Source: Cristatella mucedo (Eukaryota > Bryozoa > Phylactolaemata > Cristatellidae). From it: a DNA stretch of 64,000 nt. Position numbers and translations under genes: made by a program. Below the pieces are notes generated by a model. The model ran no database searches, was not told where the DNA came from, and was given only the letters and a program-made list of their open reading frames with translations. Numbering within the stretch: position 1 is the stretch's first letter; each line of letters opens with the position of its first letter. The DNA is taken from positions 5,500,001 to 5,564,000 of the forward strand of contig WPIO01000014.1 of assembly GCA_009760855.2 (NCBI GenBank). The letters run 5' to 3'. Positions 23,978-34,508 of this stretch are shown here, one piece after another.

Positions 23978-24742
23978 ATGAGTCTGAAAGTACAACTGAT
24001 GGAAGCGAAAATTTCGCAATTTGACGGCAGCGGAGACTTCGCTGAATGGCTAAATCGGCTCGAAAGATTGGCCAAGATGCAAGGAGTTGATGACTTGCAA
24101 AATTTCCTGCCGCTATTCCTTACACGTGTGGCATACGCTGTATACGATGGTGTCTCTGAGGCGGCAAAGGAAGGCTATGACACGGTAAGAAAAGCGCTGC
24201 TGGCAGCATTCTCGTTGAATCGCTTCGATGCCTACGAGGAATTCGCCTCGCGTCGCCTTGCTGAAGGCGAAAACGTGGATGGCTTTTGAGCGGACTTGAA
24301 TCAGTTGGCTAGGCTGGTGGCTGGTGATTTTGTCAAATGCGCCTTTTTCGCTGGGCTGCCGGAGGACGCAAAGAGGCACCTCCGAGCCTCATGCAACCTC
24401 GCTGAAATACCTACGGATGTTCTTGTCGAGACGGCTCGCGTCATAATGAAGGCGAGCATCAGCACTCCGAAGGCGGCAGCAAGTTGCTTCGCATCCGGTT
24501 CTCGTTCGGGATGGCCTCCCCAGGCACCGACTAACAGCGATGTTGAGTGTTTATGCCTGTCTATGCCCTTGGTCCATGTCCATACCTTTGGTCCATGCCT
24601 ATGCCGTTGGTCCATTACTATGCCCTCTGTCCAAACCTTGCAAGGTGAACTTTCTTGGCAGCAGCGGACCTCCTTGGGATGTCGAGCGTTATTGTTCCTT
24701 CAAATCCTTGTTATGGGTACTCAAGAACCCTCCCTAAGATGA
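23978..24742 (+). pseudogene. Gypsy-like Gag remnant (in-frame stop)
   Basis: The ATG at 23978 (context AAGATGAG) opens a capsid-like protein: ISQFDGSGDFAEWLNRLERL, LPLFLTRVAYAVYDGVS, VRKALLAAFSLNRFDAYEEF. An in-frame TGA follows at 24287-24289, then the same frame continues (ADLNQLARLVAGD, VKCAFFAGLPEDAKRHLRAS). This layout is that of metazoan Ty3/Gypsy Gag: the 'F.GsgD...Wl' start, the 'vd.f.adL..La' helix and 'aFv.GLP'. Downstream, 19-base near-repeats (about 24548-24624) replace the expected zinc-knuckle region. It is dead as it stands. No LTR was recognised around it. Confidence 0.78.
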
Positions 24743-24924
24743 CGTGGATATGTAGCGTAGGATATCAGGTGCTCTCTGCACTTTGAAACCTGGCTGCTGG
24801 TGCTACAAAATCCGCCGATGCCTAGGTTCAATGATTAGTACACGCAGGCACGAACTCACTACCTTGTTCAGGGTGATGGGATTTGTCTAATTTTATGCTC
24901 TTACGAGCTTCAAAGGTACAGCGC

Positions 24925-25166
24925 TAGGGTTCAGTGACCTACTTATTCTACTCGACAGTGGGGTCTCTGTGCCACCCACGACGTTCCGTGCGCAGGAAAC
25001 CCCACGGTGCCGCGTGATAGGCTTTTGCAAGCCACAGCTCCAGTCTATCATGACCTTACATGGCCTGATTCTGATCTGCCTCGTGGGGAGCTTTGCAGGA
25101 CCACCTTCGTGCGACGGTCTGGCTTTAGAGCTAGACGTCGTCATTGTTGAGTCTTCAAAAAGGTAA
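24925..25166 (+). pseudogene. Retropepsin-like remnant of the same element
   Basis: The frame reads SDLLILLDSGVSVP, which fits the 'LLDTGAxxS' active-site loop of retroviral-type aspartic proteases, then continues in frame to a stop near 25166. It sits 180 bases downstream of the Gag remnant on the same strand, the normal order for Gypsy elements. Reverse transcriptase and integrase were not found. Confidence 0.5.
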
Positions 25167-25364
25167 TCCTTGATCTAGCGATCTAACCAAACTTAAATTA
25201 CATGGAGACCATGCCTCCAGTTCACACTCAGCAAAAGATCGGAAATCACTGACTAATATCACTAACTCCTTACATTTAAAATGACGCTACAAACCCACAT
25301 TCATTTTTTAATTAATTTGTCCATCTGTCAATTGTCCTTTTATCTGCTTAGGCATACTGAAATT

Positions 25365-25490
25365 GTGCTAGTTATTATCACCGATCATTAGAAATGCTTC
25401 TTTTCCATTGCAATTCAAATGACTAGAAAGAGGTGATTTTCCCCTTAGATAACTGTACAAATTTATTATGGTTATTATTATTTCAACAGC
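25365..25490 (+). mobile_element. LINE-A 3' tail, degenerate
   Basis: Only the terminal motif survives: AATGACTAGAAAGAGGTGAT, a damaged CTCTGAGGG block and a TTATTATTATT end. Confidence 0.45.
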
Positions 25491-26464
25491 GGCTGTGACC
25501 TGTCGGGCTACTGGTAGAGAATGGCCAAAATTAGCCGATCAAGTAATCAAGAAATGCCTGTAGATAAAATCGACCGCGCCTGTCCGCCTAGAAATACACC
25601 ATACAAAGAGGCCGTGCCGTTAGCAGGAGTTGACTATGATTGTGCAGCAAATCGATGGGGAACCGTAAGATAAAAAGCTTTCCGGCTGGGTCTTAGAGGA
25701 GTTGGGTTAATGTCAATATTGCGTGTGCAACGTTTGATGAAGCTCTGCCATTACTGCAACTCCGGTTCTCGGAAAATAATTTACTGTTTTTTCATTTAAC
25801 CCTTTACCCTTACATTATTGTATCCCTTTTTCTACAAGTTGTATTTCCTTTTATCTGAAAGAAGTTTATCCGCCATCGATCACAAGTTATATATAACAGC
25901 GCTCGTCCGTACACACATTAAAGCGTCCTGAGAGTTTCAAAAGACTATATAACTTAATAATTTCGTATTTCAGCTTACAGATACAAGTGCTCATAACGGT
26001 TCGCTCAATTTTAAAAATACATACAGCAATCTTCCGCCATAAGCAGGATGTTTTTACTGGTCGTCAATCACCAGCCTCAGACCAGCTGCGTGTGCAGATT
26101 CGCCACATCAGTGTTATTAGCATCCTCGCTGCGGGGTCATGCTCCCAGTGTCATGTCGTGTGCACGAGGACAGTTTTATCAAGTCAAACTGTTCCTTAAT
26201 AATAGCATGTGAAGGACCGTTGTGCTCACCGGGTCGTATTAGGAAAGACTTACAACAATTTATGCAAATCAACCGCTGGGCATATTCAAGGCTCCCAAGA
26301 TTAATAAACGCGATACGATATAGGTAGGACAAGGATAACCTATAGCAATGCGCTAGGAGACTCATTGGCACGCTTCTATGGCTGAAATAAGGCGGATAGT
26401 TTAAGAGAGCCCGGTCTAAAGTTAATGTCATCGTTCAACCCGGAATTAAATGTAGCTTGTCTGA
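25491..26464. other. Unassigned stretch
   Basis: Nothing recognised on either strand. Confidence 0.4.
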
Positions 26465-26600
26465 TTGGAATATAATTTATTTGTATAGCGCCGTATGAGA
26501 ACTTAATCTCTATTCAGGCGCTTCACATTTGCCACGGGGCCCACGACCTTGGTCAGACCCTGGTGAAGGCAACCACCTTAAACACTGGGCCAAACCAGCT
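26465..26600 (-). mobile_element. SINE-B copy 1
   Basis: On the minus strand: a tRNA-like head (AGCTGGTTTGGCCCAGTG, GGTGGTTGCCTTCACCAGG), then directly GGCAAATGTGAAGCGCCTGA, ATAGAGATTAAGTTCTCATA and CGGCGCTATACAAATA. That last part is the LINE-A 3' terminus. A few bases of the B box are lost. Confidence 0.82.
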
Positions 26601-27611
26601 CGGCAGCTTGCTCCTCGGGAATTCTACTCACCGAGTGCATGGCTAGCGACGCAAGCAAGCTTGTCAATTGTTTTTAGACTTTTTCACGCAGAATGAGTCA
26701 CATTTGACCTGTGACGGGGTGACGCGCTCGCAAGCGGGCTAGGAAGCTACCACTTCGGAAGGCCTCAAACAGATGTGTGCGAGTTAAGTGTGTACGCACA
26801 ACGAGTTTAAGGCGCCACGCCATTCGCTGTAGAAGATCATTAACAATTAAAAGGAAAAATTAAAATAATTATTGCCACTTACCAAAGTTTTTACATAGTA
26901 TACAAGTATGCACATTTTTTCTTCTAGCAACGTGTCCTCTTAATCTCTCTACTGTCGGAGCTCATGGTTTCAGTTCCCGAGGACGATGAGAGAGAATATT
27001 CTTCTTTTCATCTTTCCCGACGCTGCAATTTCTCTTGGACTGTCATGGCATTGCGAAATCCGATTAAAGATTCTACATCGTTTAAATCTTTCACCAAGGA
27101 ACTGTGGCAGCTCCTGACCAAAAAGTGGATTAATTCTGGCAATGACTCGCGACCTGACCTACCGGATTAGTTCTCTTACTCTGACGCGAAATCTGATTCA
27201 GAACTTAATCCTCCTCCCGGCTCATCCTTCTACCTTTGTCACAAATCACAAAGGCTTTGTCACAAATCACAAAGGCTAAGCCAAAGTCCTAAGTCACTCT
27301 ATCACCGATCTGCAATATCGACATTCTGTTATCCGCAGAGCCTCCCCTGGCAATACATGAGCTGTTCATTCTTTCGCAAACGAATTTGGACGATGCGGCA
27401 GTTGCTAATCTTCGTCTTTAAAAAGAGAAAGGCGGCCGTTAGACGCGAGACACTAGTTGGAAGCGAGGCTCGGTGGCCGAGCTTCCGCCACCGCTCCTCA
27501 TCTCCTGAAAGCGAATGCTACAAAGAACCTTTCAAAATCAGATGCAGAAAGCTCCCGTTACTAAATCTAGAGAAAGGAATAATAACGATACTTATGCTAA
27601 TAATGCAATGT
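26601..27611. other. Unassigned stretch with a 21-bp tandem duplication
   Basis: TTTGTCACAAATCACAAAGGC occurs twice in tandem near 27235-27276. A short frame at about 26985-27170 ends in a run resembling the last helix of LINE ORFs (STSFKSFTKELWQLL), but this is too weak to assign. Confidence 0.35.
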
Positions 27612-27672
27612 GATGATATGACATTTGTATAGCGCCCTGAGAGAAATAAATCTCCTCTCGAGTGGTTTATCT
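27612..27672 (-). mobile_element. LINE-A 3' tip
   Basis: The reverse complement carries the terminal motif (GAGGAGATTTATTTCTCTCA, GGGCGCTATACAAATG). About 60 bases. Confidence 0.6.
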
Positions 27673-27744
27673 TTGCTGGCGTGGTTATCGACGAGATGGC
27701 GAATTTCCGGATTTAAAACCTGTTAAAAGCGCTATGTCTTCGGT

Positions 27745-27825
27745 AGTAGTGGAGTTTCGGCAATACCTGCTGACCCGGAAGTAGCGGAGCTCCGGCAATG
27801 CCTGCTGACCCGGAAGTACACCCGC
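27745..27825. repeat. 36-bp tandem duplication
   Basis: Two copies of a unit containing CTGCTGACCCGGAAGTA and GGAG(C/T)T(C/T)CGGCAAT, at the left edge of the CpG-rich block. Confidence 0.75.
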
Positions 27826-27829
27826 GTCT

Positions 27830-28792
27830 TTCACTCTAAGCCTGACGGATATGGATACCCGCGAACTACTAAAACTACTCCGCATTTCGCATTTTCGCTC
27901 TGCACCAGCCACCAGTGTGGGTGGCGCAGGTGCGTGCACATGCGGTACTAAGTATAGAGGAACGAAGCAGAGATTGAGTGAATTACCTACGAGAACATCG
28001 CTCGCACGAGAACCGTCTCATACTCGTCTGGAAGCGTTACGGCTCGTAGCTCATCTTCAAGGCCACGCCGGCGAGGCGGAGCAGCTGCTGCTTGGCCACC
28101 GGATCAGCGAGGTGCCGCCATCGAAAACGGACTAGATTCAATTCGGCTATCGGAGGAAGTATTCGCGACGTCTTTTTCGAACTCTCCCAGCAAGCTTCGA
28201 CCGCCTGTGGTGGGCCAGTAAACGGCTCGCTGTCCCGCCGGATGTTTTCTCGAAAACGCTAGCCACTGTGCATAGTCTGCAGGCGTCGTCAGTAGTAGTC
28301 AGCAGTTTGGCGTCTACGCTCCTGCTGCACGCCCCTCGCTCCCGTACATCCGCATCCAAGACGCCCTAGGCGACGCGAGCGACTCTCGAGAACGCCTGCA
28401 GCGGCTCGGCCGGCGGTCAGCGCCTGCCCAGTAAGCCGCCGTCGCGGAGGCTGTGTGGCGACTGGTCCAGCGGATTCCAACTGGCAGCGCCTCGTCGACG
28501 CCCAGCGGAGTCGACGCCCAGCGGAGTCGACGCCCAGCGGCGCCCAAAACGTGCAATTCGCTCGGGGCAACGGGGCCCGCCTCCGCTCTTACCAAAAGGG
28601 GGCGCTCGAGTTGAGCTCGGGCGGCTCGGCAATGCGGAGCTCGAAGAGCGGCAAAAAGCTGCCGCCGCTCTGACTGAGCTCCTGCGCTGCCGCAGCCACG
28701 GCTTCGAGGCAACGCCTACGACGCGCCGGCCGTCCCCATCCGCCGATCGCATCCCGTTGACTAACTCACTCCCTCCTTCCTGACCCCCTCAC
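27830..28792. other. CpG-rich block downstream of the candidate first exon
   Basis: It is GC-rich, especially from 28300. All six frames are open for long runs because stops are rare at this composition, and none shows a domain. If the PLC model is right this is the start of its first intron. Confidence 0.4.
28494..28540. repeat. 15-bp tandem repeat
   Basis: Three near-identical copies of GTCGACGCCCAGCGG in CpG-rich DNA. Confidence 0.9.
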
Positions 28793-28907
28793 CTCCGTCG
28801 GTCGGGGCCGCGCGGGCGGCGGGACAGGCTCGGCGCCGGCCGGACGGCGCAGTGTTTGGCGATAAAGGCAACTTGCCCTCAACGAGGTCCAACGTCTTCT
28901 TGTCCAT
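28793..28907 (-). CDS. Candidate first coding exon of the phospholipase-C-type gene
   Basis: This is inferred to be the N-terminal exon of the gene whose PH domain lies at 12778-12930 and 2135-2406. The ATG (28907-28905) is the first one after an in-frame TAG upstream and lies in a CpG-rich stretch. The 38 codons begin MDKKTLDLVEGKLPLSPN and turn Arg/Ala/Pro-rich. The exon ends before a good donor (GTGAGG) with one base of a split codon, the phase needed by the acceptor at 12930, and the split codon becomes GGC (Gly). PLC enzymes often have a short poorly conserved leader before the PH domain, which fits. No domain is visible in the exon itself, a phase match occurs one time in three by chance, and the intron would be about 16 kb. 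Another first exon is possible. Confidence 0.4.
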
Positions 28908-29640
28908 CGAGAGTCTGTCACCCGGTGGCGTCGTCGTCGTCCTCTAGGACTAGAATGCCGCTCGGCAGCTCGCCAAAGAGACGCCGATGACGCGCCGATG
29001 CCGCCGAGTCGTCGGCGAACGCGAGGAGGCGCGGCGGCACGCGTATCGACGATCGGAGCGGCGGCGGCGGTGGCGACACGCACGTCGTAAACAAAGAGCG
29101 GCGGCATCGTAACAAGAGTGCAGCGACGGTGGGAGCTCCCGGCGACCGATCGATGCAGCACCACGCGCCGCTGCACCGAATTTTTCGGAGATTCTTTAGC
29201 GAAAATAACGCTCGACTCGTTCGCGGCGGCTTCGAGTAGGCGCGACGAGGGGTTGGCCGACGGACGACCGGACGCAGTCGAGCCGAAGCATTTCAAACTC
29301 GGCAGCGACCGTCAAGACAGTAAATGGCTGCTTTCATTTTATGCACATTGGCGCCAGTCGCAGCCGCTTGCCATCCGGCCAGCGAGGCTGGCCGCTGGCG
29401 GCGAAATCTCCGGGCGCATCGGCTCCCGCGGCTCGCTCGTCTGCTCAGCGGAAGTGCCGAGCGGATAGACGGCGGCCTAGGCTGCTGAGGTCCGACTTCA
29501 GCTCGGCGGCAGTGGTGGTGGTGGCGGGGCGGCGGGCTAGCTCCGCCGATGGGCGGGCGTGGCCCAGCCGGAGCAACCTGGCATCGGAAGCAGGCGCGAA
29601 CCGAACTGCTTCGAAGCCACGGGGTGTGTCGATACTTCGG
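28908..29640 (-). promoter_or_regulatory. CpG island, possible promoter/5' UTR of the PLC-type gene
   Basis: Very GC-rich, CpG-dense sequence continues for about 700 bases upstream of the candidate first exon, in contrast to the surrounding DNA. Many overlapping open frames here are explained by low stop-codon density in GC-rich DNA and none looks like a known protein. No TATA box is evident. Promoter function is inferred from position and composition only. Confidence 0.35.
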
Positions 29641-30239
29641 ACAATGGGGCATCGCTTCTCATGAAGCGCTTCGCGGGCTGAGCAAACAGGCGAGCGTAAG
29701 CCAGCCAGCTGATCGCCTGTCGCCCGCCTCCTCTCATCGTGCGTCGAGGCGTGCGATGGGCCGACGCCGCCGAACCGAACGTACGACGACTTCGTGAGGG
29801 CACACGAACCCGCCGCAAGAAAGCGAATTCAGGCGTAACCGCCTATGGGGGCTCGAGAGTTCATTTCCATAGTCCTGGCTCTCGAGCGAAAGCGAGCCGC
29901 CCTCCTCCCCCTCCCCCCCCCCACGAAGGGCACCGTGAGCGGGGGAAGACGGCGGCCAGCTGAGTGGAGCCAGATGCACTACACAGCTACCAATGGCACG
30001 AGAACGCACGTTCGCACGACGGCGCGTAGTTTTGCTCGAAAACTTGAGAGAGCGCGATAGCGCTGTGAACTGTGCGATCAAATTTGGAGCTACTCGTAGG
30101 CGACTTTTGGCGGATTCGAGGTAGTGGGCAGAGTCTTTGCAGCCCATTGGCACGAGAACTCCCTGATGCAATGGAGTGAGATTTGATTGGTACCTTACAA
30201 TGACGGTGCACTACGCTGCTGCACTGATTAAGGCCACCA
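29641..30239. other. GC-rich unassigned DNA
   Basis: Continuation of the CpG-rich area with a C10 run near 29911. No exon recognised. Confidence 0.4.
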
Positions 30240-30385
30240 GTTAAGGTGCTCGCCGTTAGCTACAAAAGTCAAGGTGAATGTATTTGCTGACCGAAGTCGA
30301 GGGTTCGAGCCTCGTGGCATATGCGAAGCGCATGAATAAAGATTAAGTCCCCCAGGACGCTATATAAATGAGCCATTACTTTGTT
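30240..30385 (+). mobile_element. SINE-B copy 2
   Basis: B box GGGTTCGAGCC, followed by GGCATATGCGAAGCGCATGA, ATAAAGATTAAGTCCCCCAG and GACGCTATATAAATGA. The second half matches the LINE-A 3' end. Confidence 0.8.
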
Positions 30386-31722
30386 ATACAATATTCACTC
30401 GAAATTTGAACCCATTTTCATTTCGATCATCACTTAATTAGAGCGGATCGTGGTTGATTTCGGTAATTAGTTGCAATTGAGTTGCAGCCGAGTGGCGCTC
30501 TCCGAGAGTGGAGCTCTCTGAGGCAGAGGAGCCCAGCTTGGCTGCATATCGCGCTAGTCGGACGATAATTTAGACCCCGAAGAGCGCCCGTCGCAGCCTG
30601 CCGCACGATAGGTTGCATGCTATTCTCTCGAGCTAGATCTCGCTCCCGCGCCGCCGCCGCCGCAGCAGCAGCAGCGCCGAACGCACGCCAGTCAACGATG
30701 AACGACTCGATCCCGCTGGACTGCCGAGAGCCGCATCCGTGGACGGACGCTGGAGCGCTAAAAGCTACACACCACGTAACTGGGGCGTCTGGCGAACTTA
30801 CGGGGCTCTATAAAAAAATCCAATGGAGATATCGCTGCATTAGATCGAAAGAAGGATAAGGAGTGTAGTTAACCACACCGGGAGTTAAATCGCGACCTTC
30901 GAAACTAGATGTGTGGGTCACGCCTGCCCACTCGTTGAGACCGACACTTCGAGCGCTCTCTGGGCATGGCTCCACCCCGCGAGGCACTCGAGCTCCGAGA
31001 CACCGCTGGCTGGGAGCGAGCTCAAGTCCGTGCAGTTACTCGCCACTGATTTACTTCAAACGAATGTCTTTTAACTCTGCAGTAAGAGCCGACGCCGGAA
31101 GTAGCAAGCTCGGCTCCACGGAGCGACCAATGAAGCCAGGGCGGTTGATTGCAAGCGAACACCACGTGGCTGTAACGGCCGTGATAGTGAGCTCGAGACG
31201 ACTAAAGCGCGATGGCTGGGTCGCGGCCGCTGCAGAGTTGAAGCTGTGGCGGCCACGAGAGCGCTGACGACACGAAGCGGAGAGGTCGTACGTCTAAGCG
31301 TTGCAGCGCTGCTCAGAAACGCTACCGCAGGCTCGGCGGTCGGTCAACAAAAATCGGCGGCGGCGGCAGCGAAGTCCTTATGCTTGGCTACACGGAAGAG
31401 AGTCGCCCTAACTGCGAAAGAGCCGTCTTGCAAAACCGCACCACTTGGTGAGAGTTAGTCGGCCGTGGCTATGAGGACGACAACGCGAGGTCTGCGAAGC
31501 CCAGCACGCCCTGAAAACGGCCGAGCTGCGCCGCACGAATCGGGCGAGATGTTGCACCATCTCCGAATGGTTAGTTCAGGACTCCTGACATTTGCCCTTA
31601 CTCGTCTGCAAATAGCAAAAATCTCGGCTTCTTGGTCGTCACAGGCGTAGCTACTACCACCGCGAAGAGTTTCTGTCTGAGCTTCGCTTATAACGAGTCG
31701 AATCGACTTAAAGATGCTCTCA
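30386..31722. other. Unassigned, GC-rich patches
   Basis: CpG-rich patches at about 30620-30700 and 31060-31460. No exon or repeat family recognised. Confidence 0.4.

Positions 31723-31779
<57 letters not shown>
31723..31779. repeat. (CT)n microsatellite
   Basis: About 28 CT units. Confidence 0.97.
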
Positions 31780-31781
<2 letters not shown>

Positions 31782-31982
31782 TGACAGGTTGCCACGCTCT
31801 ATTGCCTACCTATCTGACCTCCTGCAGTGTATTCTCGCGAGCTACCCGCTCAAGTGGCATCGATACGTCTCTGCATTCCTTGCACTAAATAGAATTCCTC
31901 CAGTGATAGGACCATTAGCTCATATGCACCCTACCTCTGCAACGGTCTTACGGCTTCAGTCACCACATGCTTTGACTTTAAA

Positions 31983-32160
31983 TAAGTAAATAAATCCTAG
32001 AAGATTAAACAGCCTCTTTTTGTATACCGACAGAAGAGCCGTTGCGGCTATCACCACCGCTTGCAGTGGCGATAAAGGATCGCCCACCGCAGGAATCGAA
32101 CCCACGACCTCGGGACCGAGGTCGTGAAAGCAACCGCCCTACCTAGTGTGCCATCACGGC
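31983..32160 (-). mobile_element. SINE-A copy 6 (young)
   Basis: It has the same arrangement as the copy at 17676, with an intact palindromic head (32103-32126) and B box. It may be flanked by an imperfect target repeat (GCTTTGACTTT on the left, GCTTTGCATTT on the right). Confidence 0.88.
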
Positions 32161-32735
32161 TTTGCATTTGCCACCTAGTGCAATGCTATGAGAAAGTGCT
32201 ACAGCTCGGTGAGGATCAGACCAACAAATGCTACCGACATATAGACGTTTCTACTAGATGCGGACGGGTGACTTTTTTTTAGAACTCAGCTTTGAATAGC
32301 GGCCGCCTCCTGGTGCGCCTCTTCTACTGAGCCTTTTAAACCGCAAGACGGGAAAATGGTGCCAGCTTAAATCACCAGCTGTATTGACTTTGCATCACCT
32401 AAATTTCAGCTAAAAATGCACGCTTTCTGCTCAGCGCTCCCTGTGCCCAGGTGAACATGTTGTTTTTTCCGCGTGCTTTGCGTGCTATTCCCTGTGCATG
32501 AGTCACGACATGTTACTAACCAGGGACCCTGCTACTAATATGTCTGACTAGCGGCCCAGAGTGCCTTCGTTCGCTCTTTATTGTACTTGACTACTAAGCA
32601 CGATACGTTGCTCGCTATTGTGATCGCTCTTAGGCTATTCCTTCTCTTGCATATAGTTTTAAAGCGTTTGGATAGATATTCTTAGGGTGCTATAGAAAAA
32701 ATGCTCCTATCCGTTATTCTAAGCGGCCAAATGCA
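32161..32735. other. Unassigned stretch
   Basis: No recognised feature. Confidence 0.4.
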
Positions 32736-33170
32736 AGCTTTGGAGGCCGCGCCTCCATAGCTTGTATGCTCCCCAAGCCTGGAGCTCCCAACTGAAATCA
32801 CGACATCCCCTAACCTGACGGTATTACAACAGAAGCTGAAGCGCACCGCAACTTTCTCGCAAAGTTCTCTCCATCCGAGCGACGTGCACGCTTATTTGCT
32901 TATCTCCATCCGAGCGACTTGAAACGTGCACGCTTATTTGCTGACAAGAAGCGCACTATCGCCAGCCAGCTTGCACGCGCCGAGCTGGTTTGGCCCAGTG
33001 GTTTCTGGGGCCGGGGTCGTGGGCTCGAGCCCCCGTGGCACATGCGAAGCACCTGAATAGAGATTCCGTTCTCTTGGGGCGCCATACAAAATGAATTATA
33101 TTTACTTTTCCCGCAAATGCAACCTGCGTAGAAAGAGACTTAGTTGTTCTACGGAGCCGCACCGAAAAAT
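32736..33170 (+). mobile_element. Old LINE-A C-terminus and tail, split by a SINE-B
   Basis: The left part resembles the end of the LINE-A ORF (TATGCTCCCCAAGCCTGGAG, CCCCTAACCTGACGGTATTA). A local direct duplication of about 36 bases (32868-32945) follows. After the SINE at 32975, a LINE-A tail trace (GCAAATGCAACCTGCGTAGA, AAGAGACTTAG) is seen near 33113-33150. Confidence 0.5.
32975..33095 (+). mobile_element. SINE-B copy 3
   Basis: Head GAGCTGGTTTGGCCCAGTGG, B box GGGCTCGAGCCC, LINE-like tail GGCACATGCGAAGCACCTGA, ATAGAGATTCCGTTCTCTTG, GGGCGCCATACAAAATGA. The cleanest SINE-B copy here. Confidence 0.88.
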
Positions 33171-33199
33171 AGCGTCTAAAAGATAAACCCCACTGCTAA

Positions 33200-34110
33200 C
33201 GGTCAATTTTCCTGAGATTCTTTTGCGAAGATATATCGAGCCATTCCGCCGCCGCCGGCGGCGGCGGCGGAATGGCTCGAGCACGAGCACCTTGCGCACG
33301 CCGAGGTGCAAGCAGCGGCCAAGCGGAAGCAAGAATCGCAAACGAAGTCGCTTGCCGCTTCATTGGTTTCGCAGAAGGTTCGCGAACGGGCGGGAAGCGC
33401 GCGGCGCCGCGCTCGCTGCACCGCGCTAGCTTTCCTACTCCTGCGCCGGAGAGAGCTCGCTAGAGGCAGAGGGTCGCGAACGGGCGGCTCACCGCTGTCT
33501 TCGACCGCCCGACGAGTTCTCGGCTTCCGGCCGTCGGTGGCCTCCATCGAAGCCGCCGCAGATTCTCGAACGTCCGTGACCGCCACCAGAACGACTCGAC
33601 CTGCACCGCCGCCGCCGCCGCCGCCGCTCGAGCGCGCCTCGGCTCCGGACGTGAACGCCGACCCCTGTCGCGAAACGTTCGGGCGTCGAGAGCCGCTTCG
33701 ACCCTTGCGGTCAGCAGCCCACTCGTCGGAGGGCGGCCGCCAATTCGAGACTGACGCGTCTGCGGGCGGCGCGCCGCCGCCGCCGCCAATTCGAGACTGA
33801 CGCGGCAGCGGCCGGACCGGGTGCGACGCGTGCAGCTTCGGCGCGGCTGTTTCTCTGCGCGCCGAGCGAGGCCATGCTGCGTTTTCGCTCGCCGGCCGAG
33901 GGGGTGGGGCGTACTTCCGGTCGTCTGAGCGCCAGATGTTCGCGGTCGCGGCGGCGGCGGCCTGCCGCGCGTCAGTCAGCGCCCGCGCCCGACTGCGTCT
34001 AACCATCAGGCTCGTGCGTGCGCGCCGAGTGCGACCGGAAGCCGTCGAGCACCACGAGTGCGCCGGAGCCTGGAGACGCGCGAAAAAGCGTGCCCTTGCG
34101 CCTCCGAACC
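33200..34110. promoter_or_regulatory. CpG island
   Basis: Sustained very high GC with dense CpG and CGG/CCG trinucleotide runs (33246-33272, 33604-33628, 33770-33785). Frames up to 267 codons are open on both strands but are Arg/Ala/Pro-rich with no domain. It may be a promoter for an unseen transcript, which is inference from composition. Confidence 0.4.
33236..33280. repeat. Perfect inverted repeat, 21-bp arms
   Basis: TCGAGCCATTCCGCCGCCGCC and its exact reverse complement are separated by 3 bases. Confidence 0.93.
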
Positions 34111-34275
34111 GGCCTCGTGCTTTGCAAGATGCTCGCTCTTCACAACCGAGGTCGTGGGTTCGAATCCTGCAGTGGGTGATCCTTTTGGGCCGATTGCAAG
34201 CGGTGGTGATGGCTGCTACGGTTCTTCCGCAGCGACAAAAATGAGGCTGCTAAATCAGCTAATATTTTTAGTGGT
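34105..34275 (+). mobile_element. SINE-A copy 7
   Basis: Palindrome remnant ACCGAGGTCGTG, B box GGGTTCGAATCC, GCAGTGGGTGATCC, GCAAGCGGTGGTGATGGC, and tail AAAATGAGGCTGCTAAATCA. The head 5' of the palindrome is mostly lost. Confidence 0.82.
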
Positions 34276-34429
34276 AGAAGCGCCGGCGCCAGCGCAACCG
34301 AGCGTGGGTGCGCCTCAGCGACCGAACACCGCCAGGAAGCACGTGTGTCTATTGCGCAATAAAAGCCTAGAATACGCGAAAAAATTAATGATGTGTTCAA
34401 ACTCTCTCAGTTTTTCGGACATGAGCGAA

Positions 34430-34508
34430 ATTCGGTGCTTCGGTATTGCTATCTCCTGGGTCTTGGGCCAGCGCGACCCACGTTGTGGGTTCGAACCCAT
34501 TCAGTGGG
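34430..34508 (+). mobile_element. SINE-A copy 8, left half
   Basis: Head with B box GGGTTCGAACCC ending at CAGTGGG, where the LTR element begins. The right half resumes at 36139. Confidence 0.7.

Noticed and set aside
24548-24624. Short repeats considered as a CRISPR-like array
   Set aside because: There are no spacers. The 19-base units are contiguous and lie in a eukaryotic retroelement.
27000-27170. Fragment resembling a LINE C-terminal helix (STSFKSFTKELWQLL)
   Set aside because: Too short, with no supporting flanking homology.
31785-31840. Possible start of a LINE-A C-terminus (IAYLSDLLQC)
   Set aside because: Only about ten residues resemble LINE-A and the downstream sequence does not follow.
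33203-34006. 267-codon minus-strand frame rich in Arg, Ala, Ser
   Set aside because: GC-rich island with few stop codons. Equally long frames exist on the other strand and no domain is visible.
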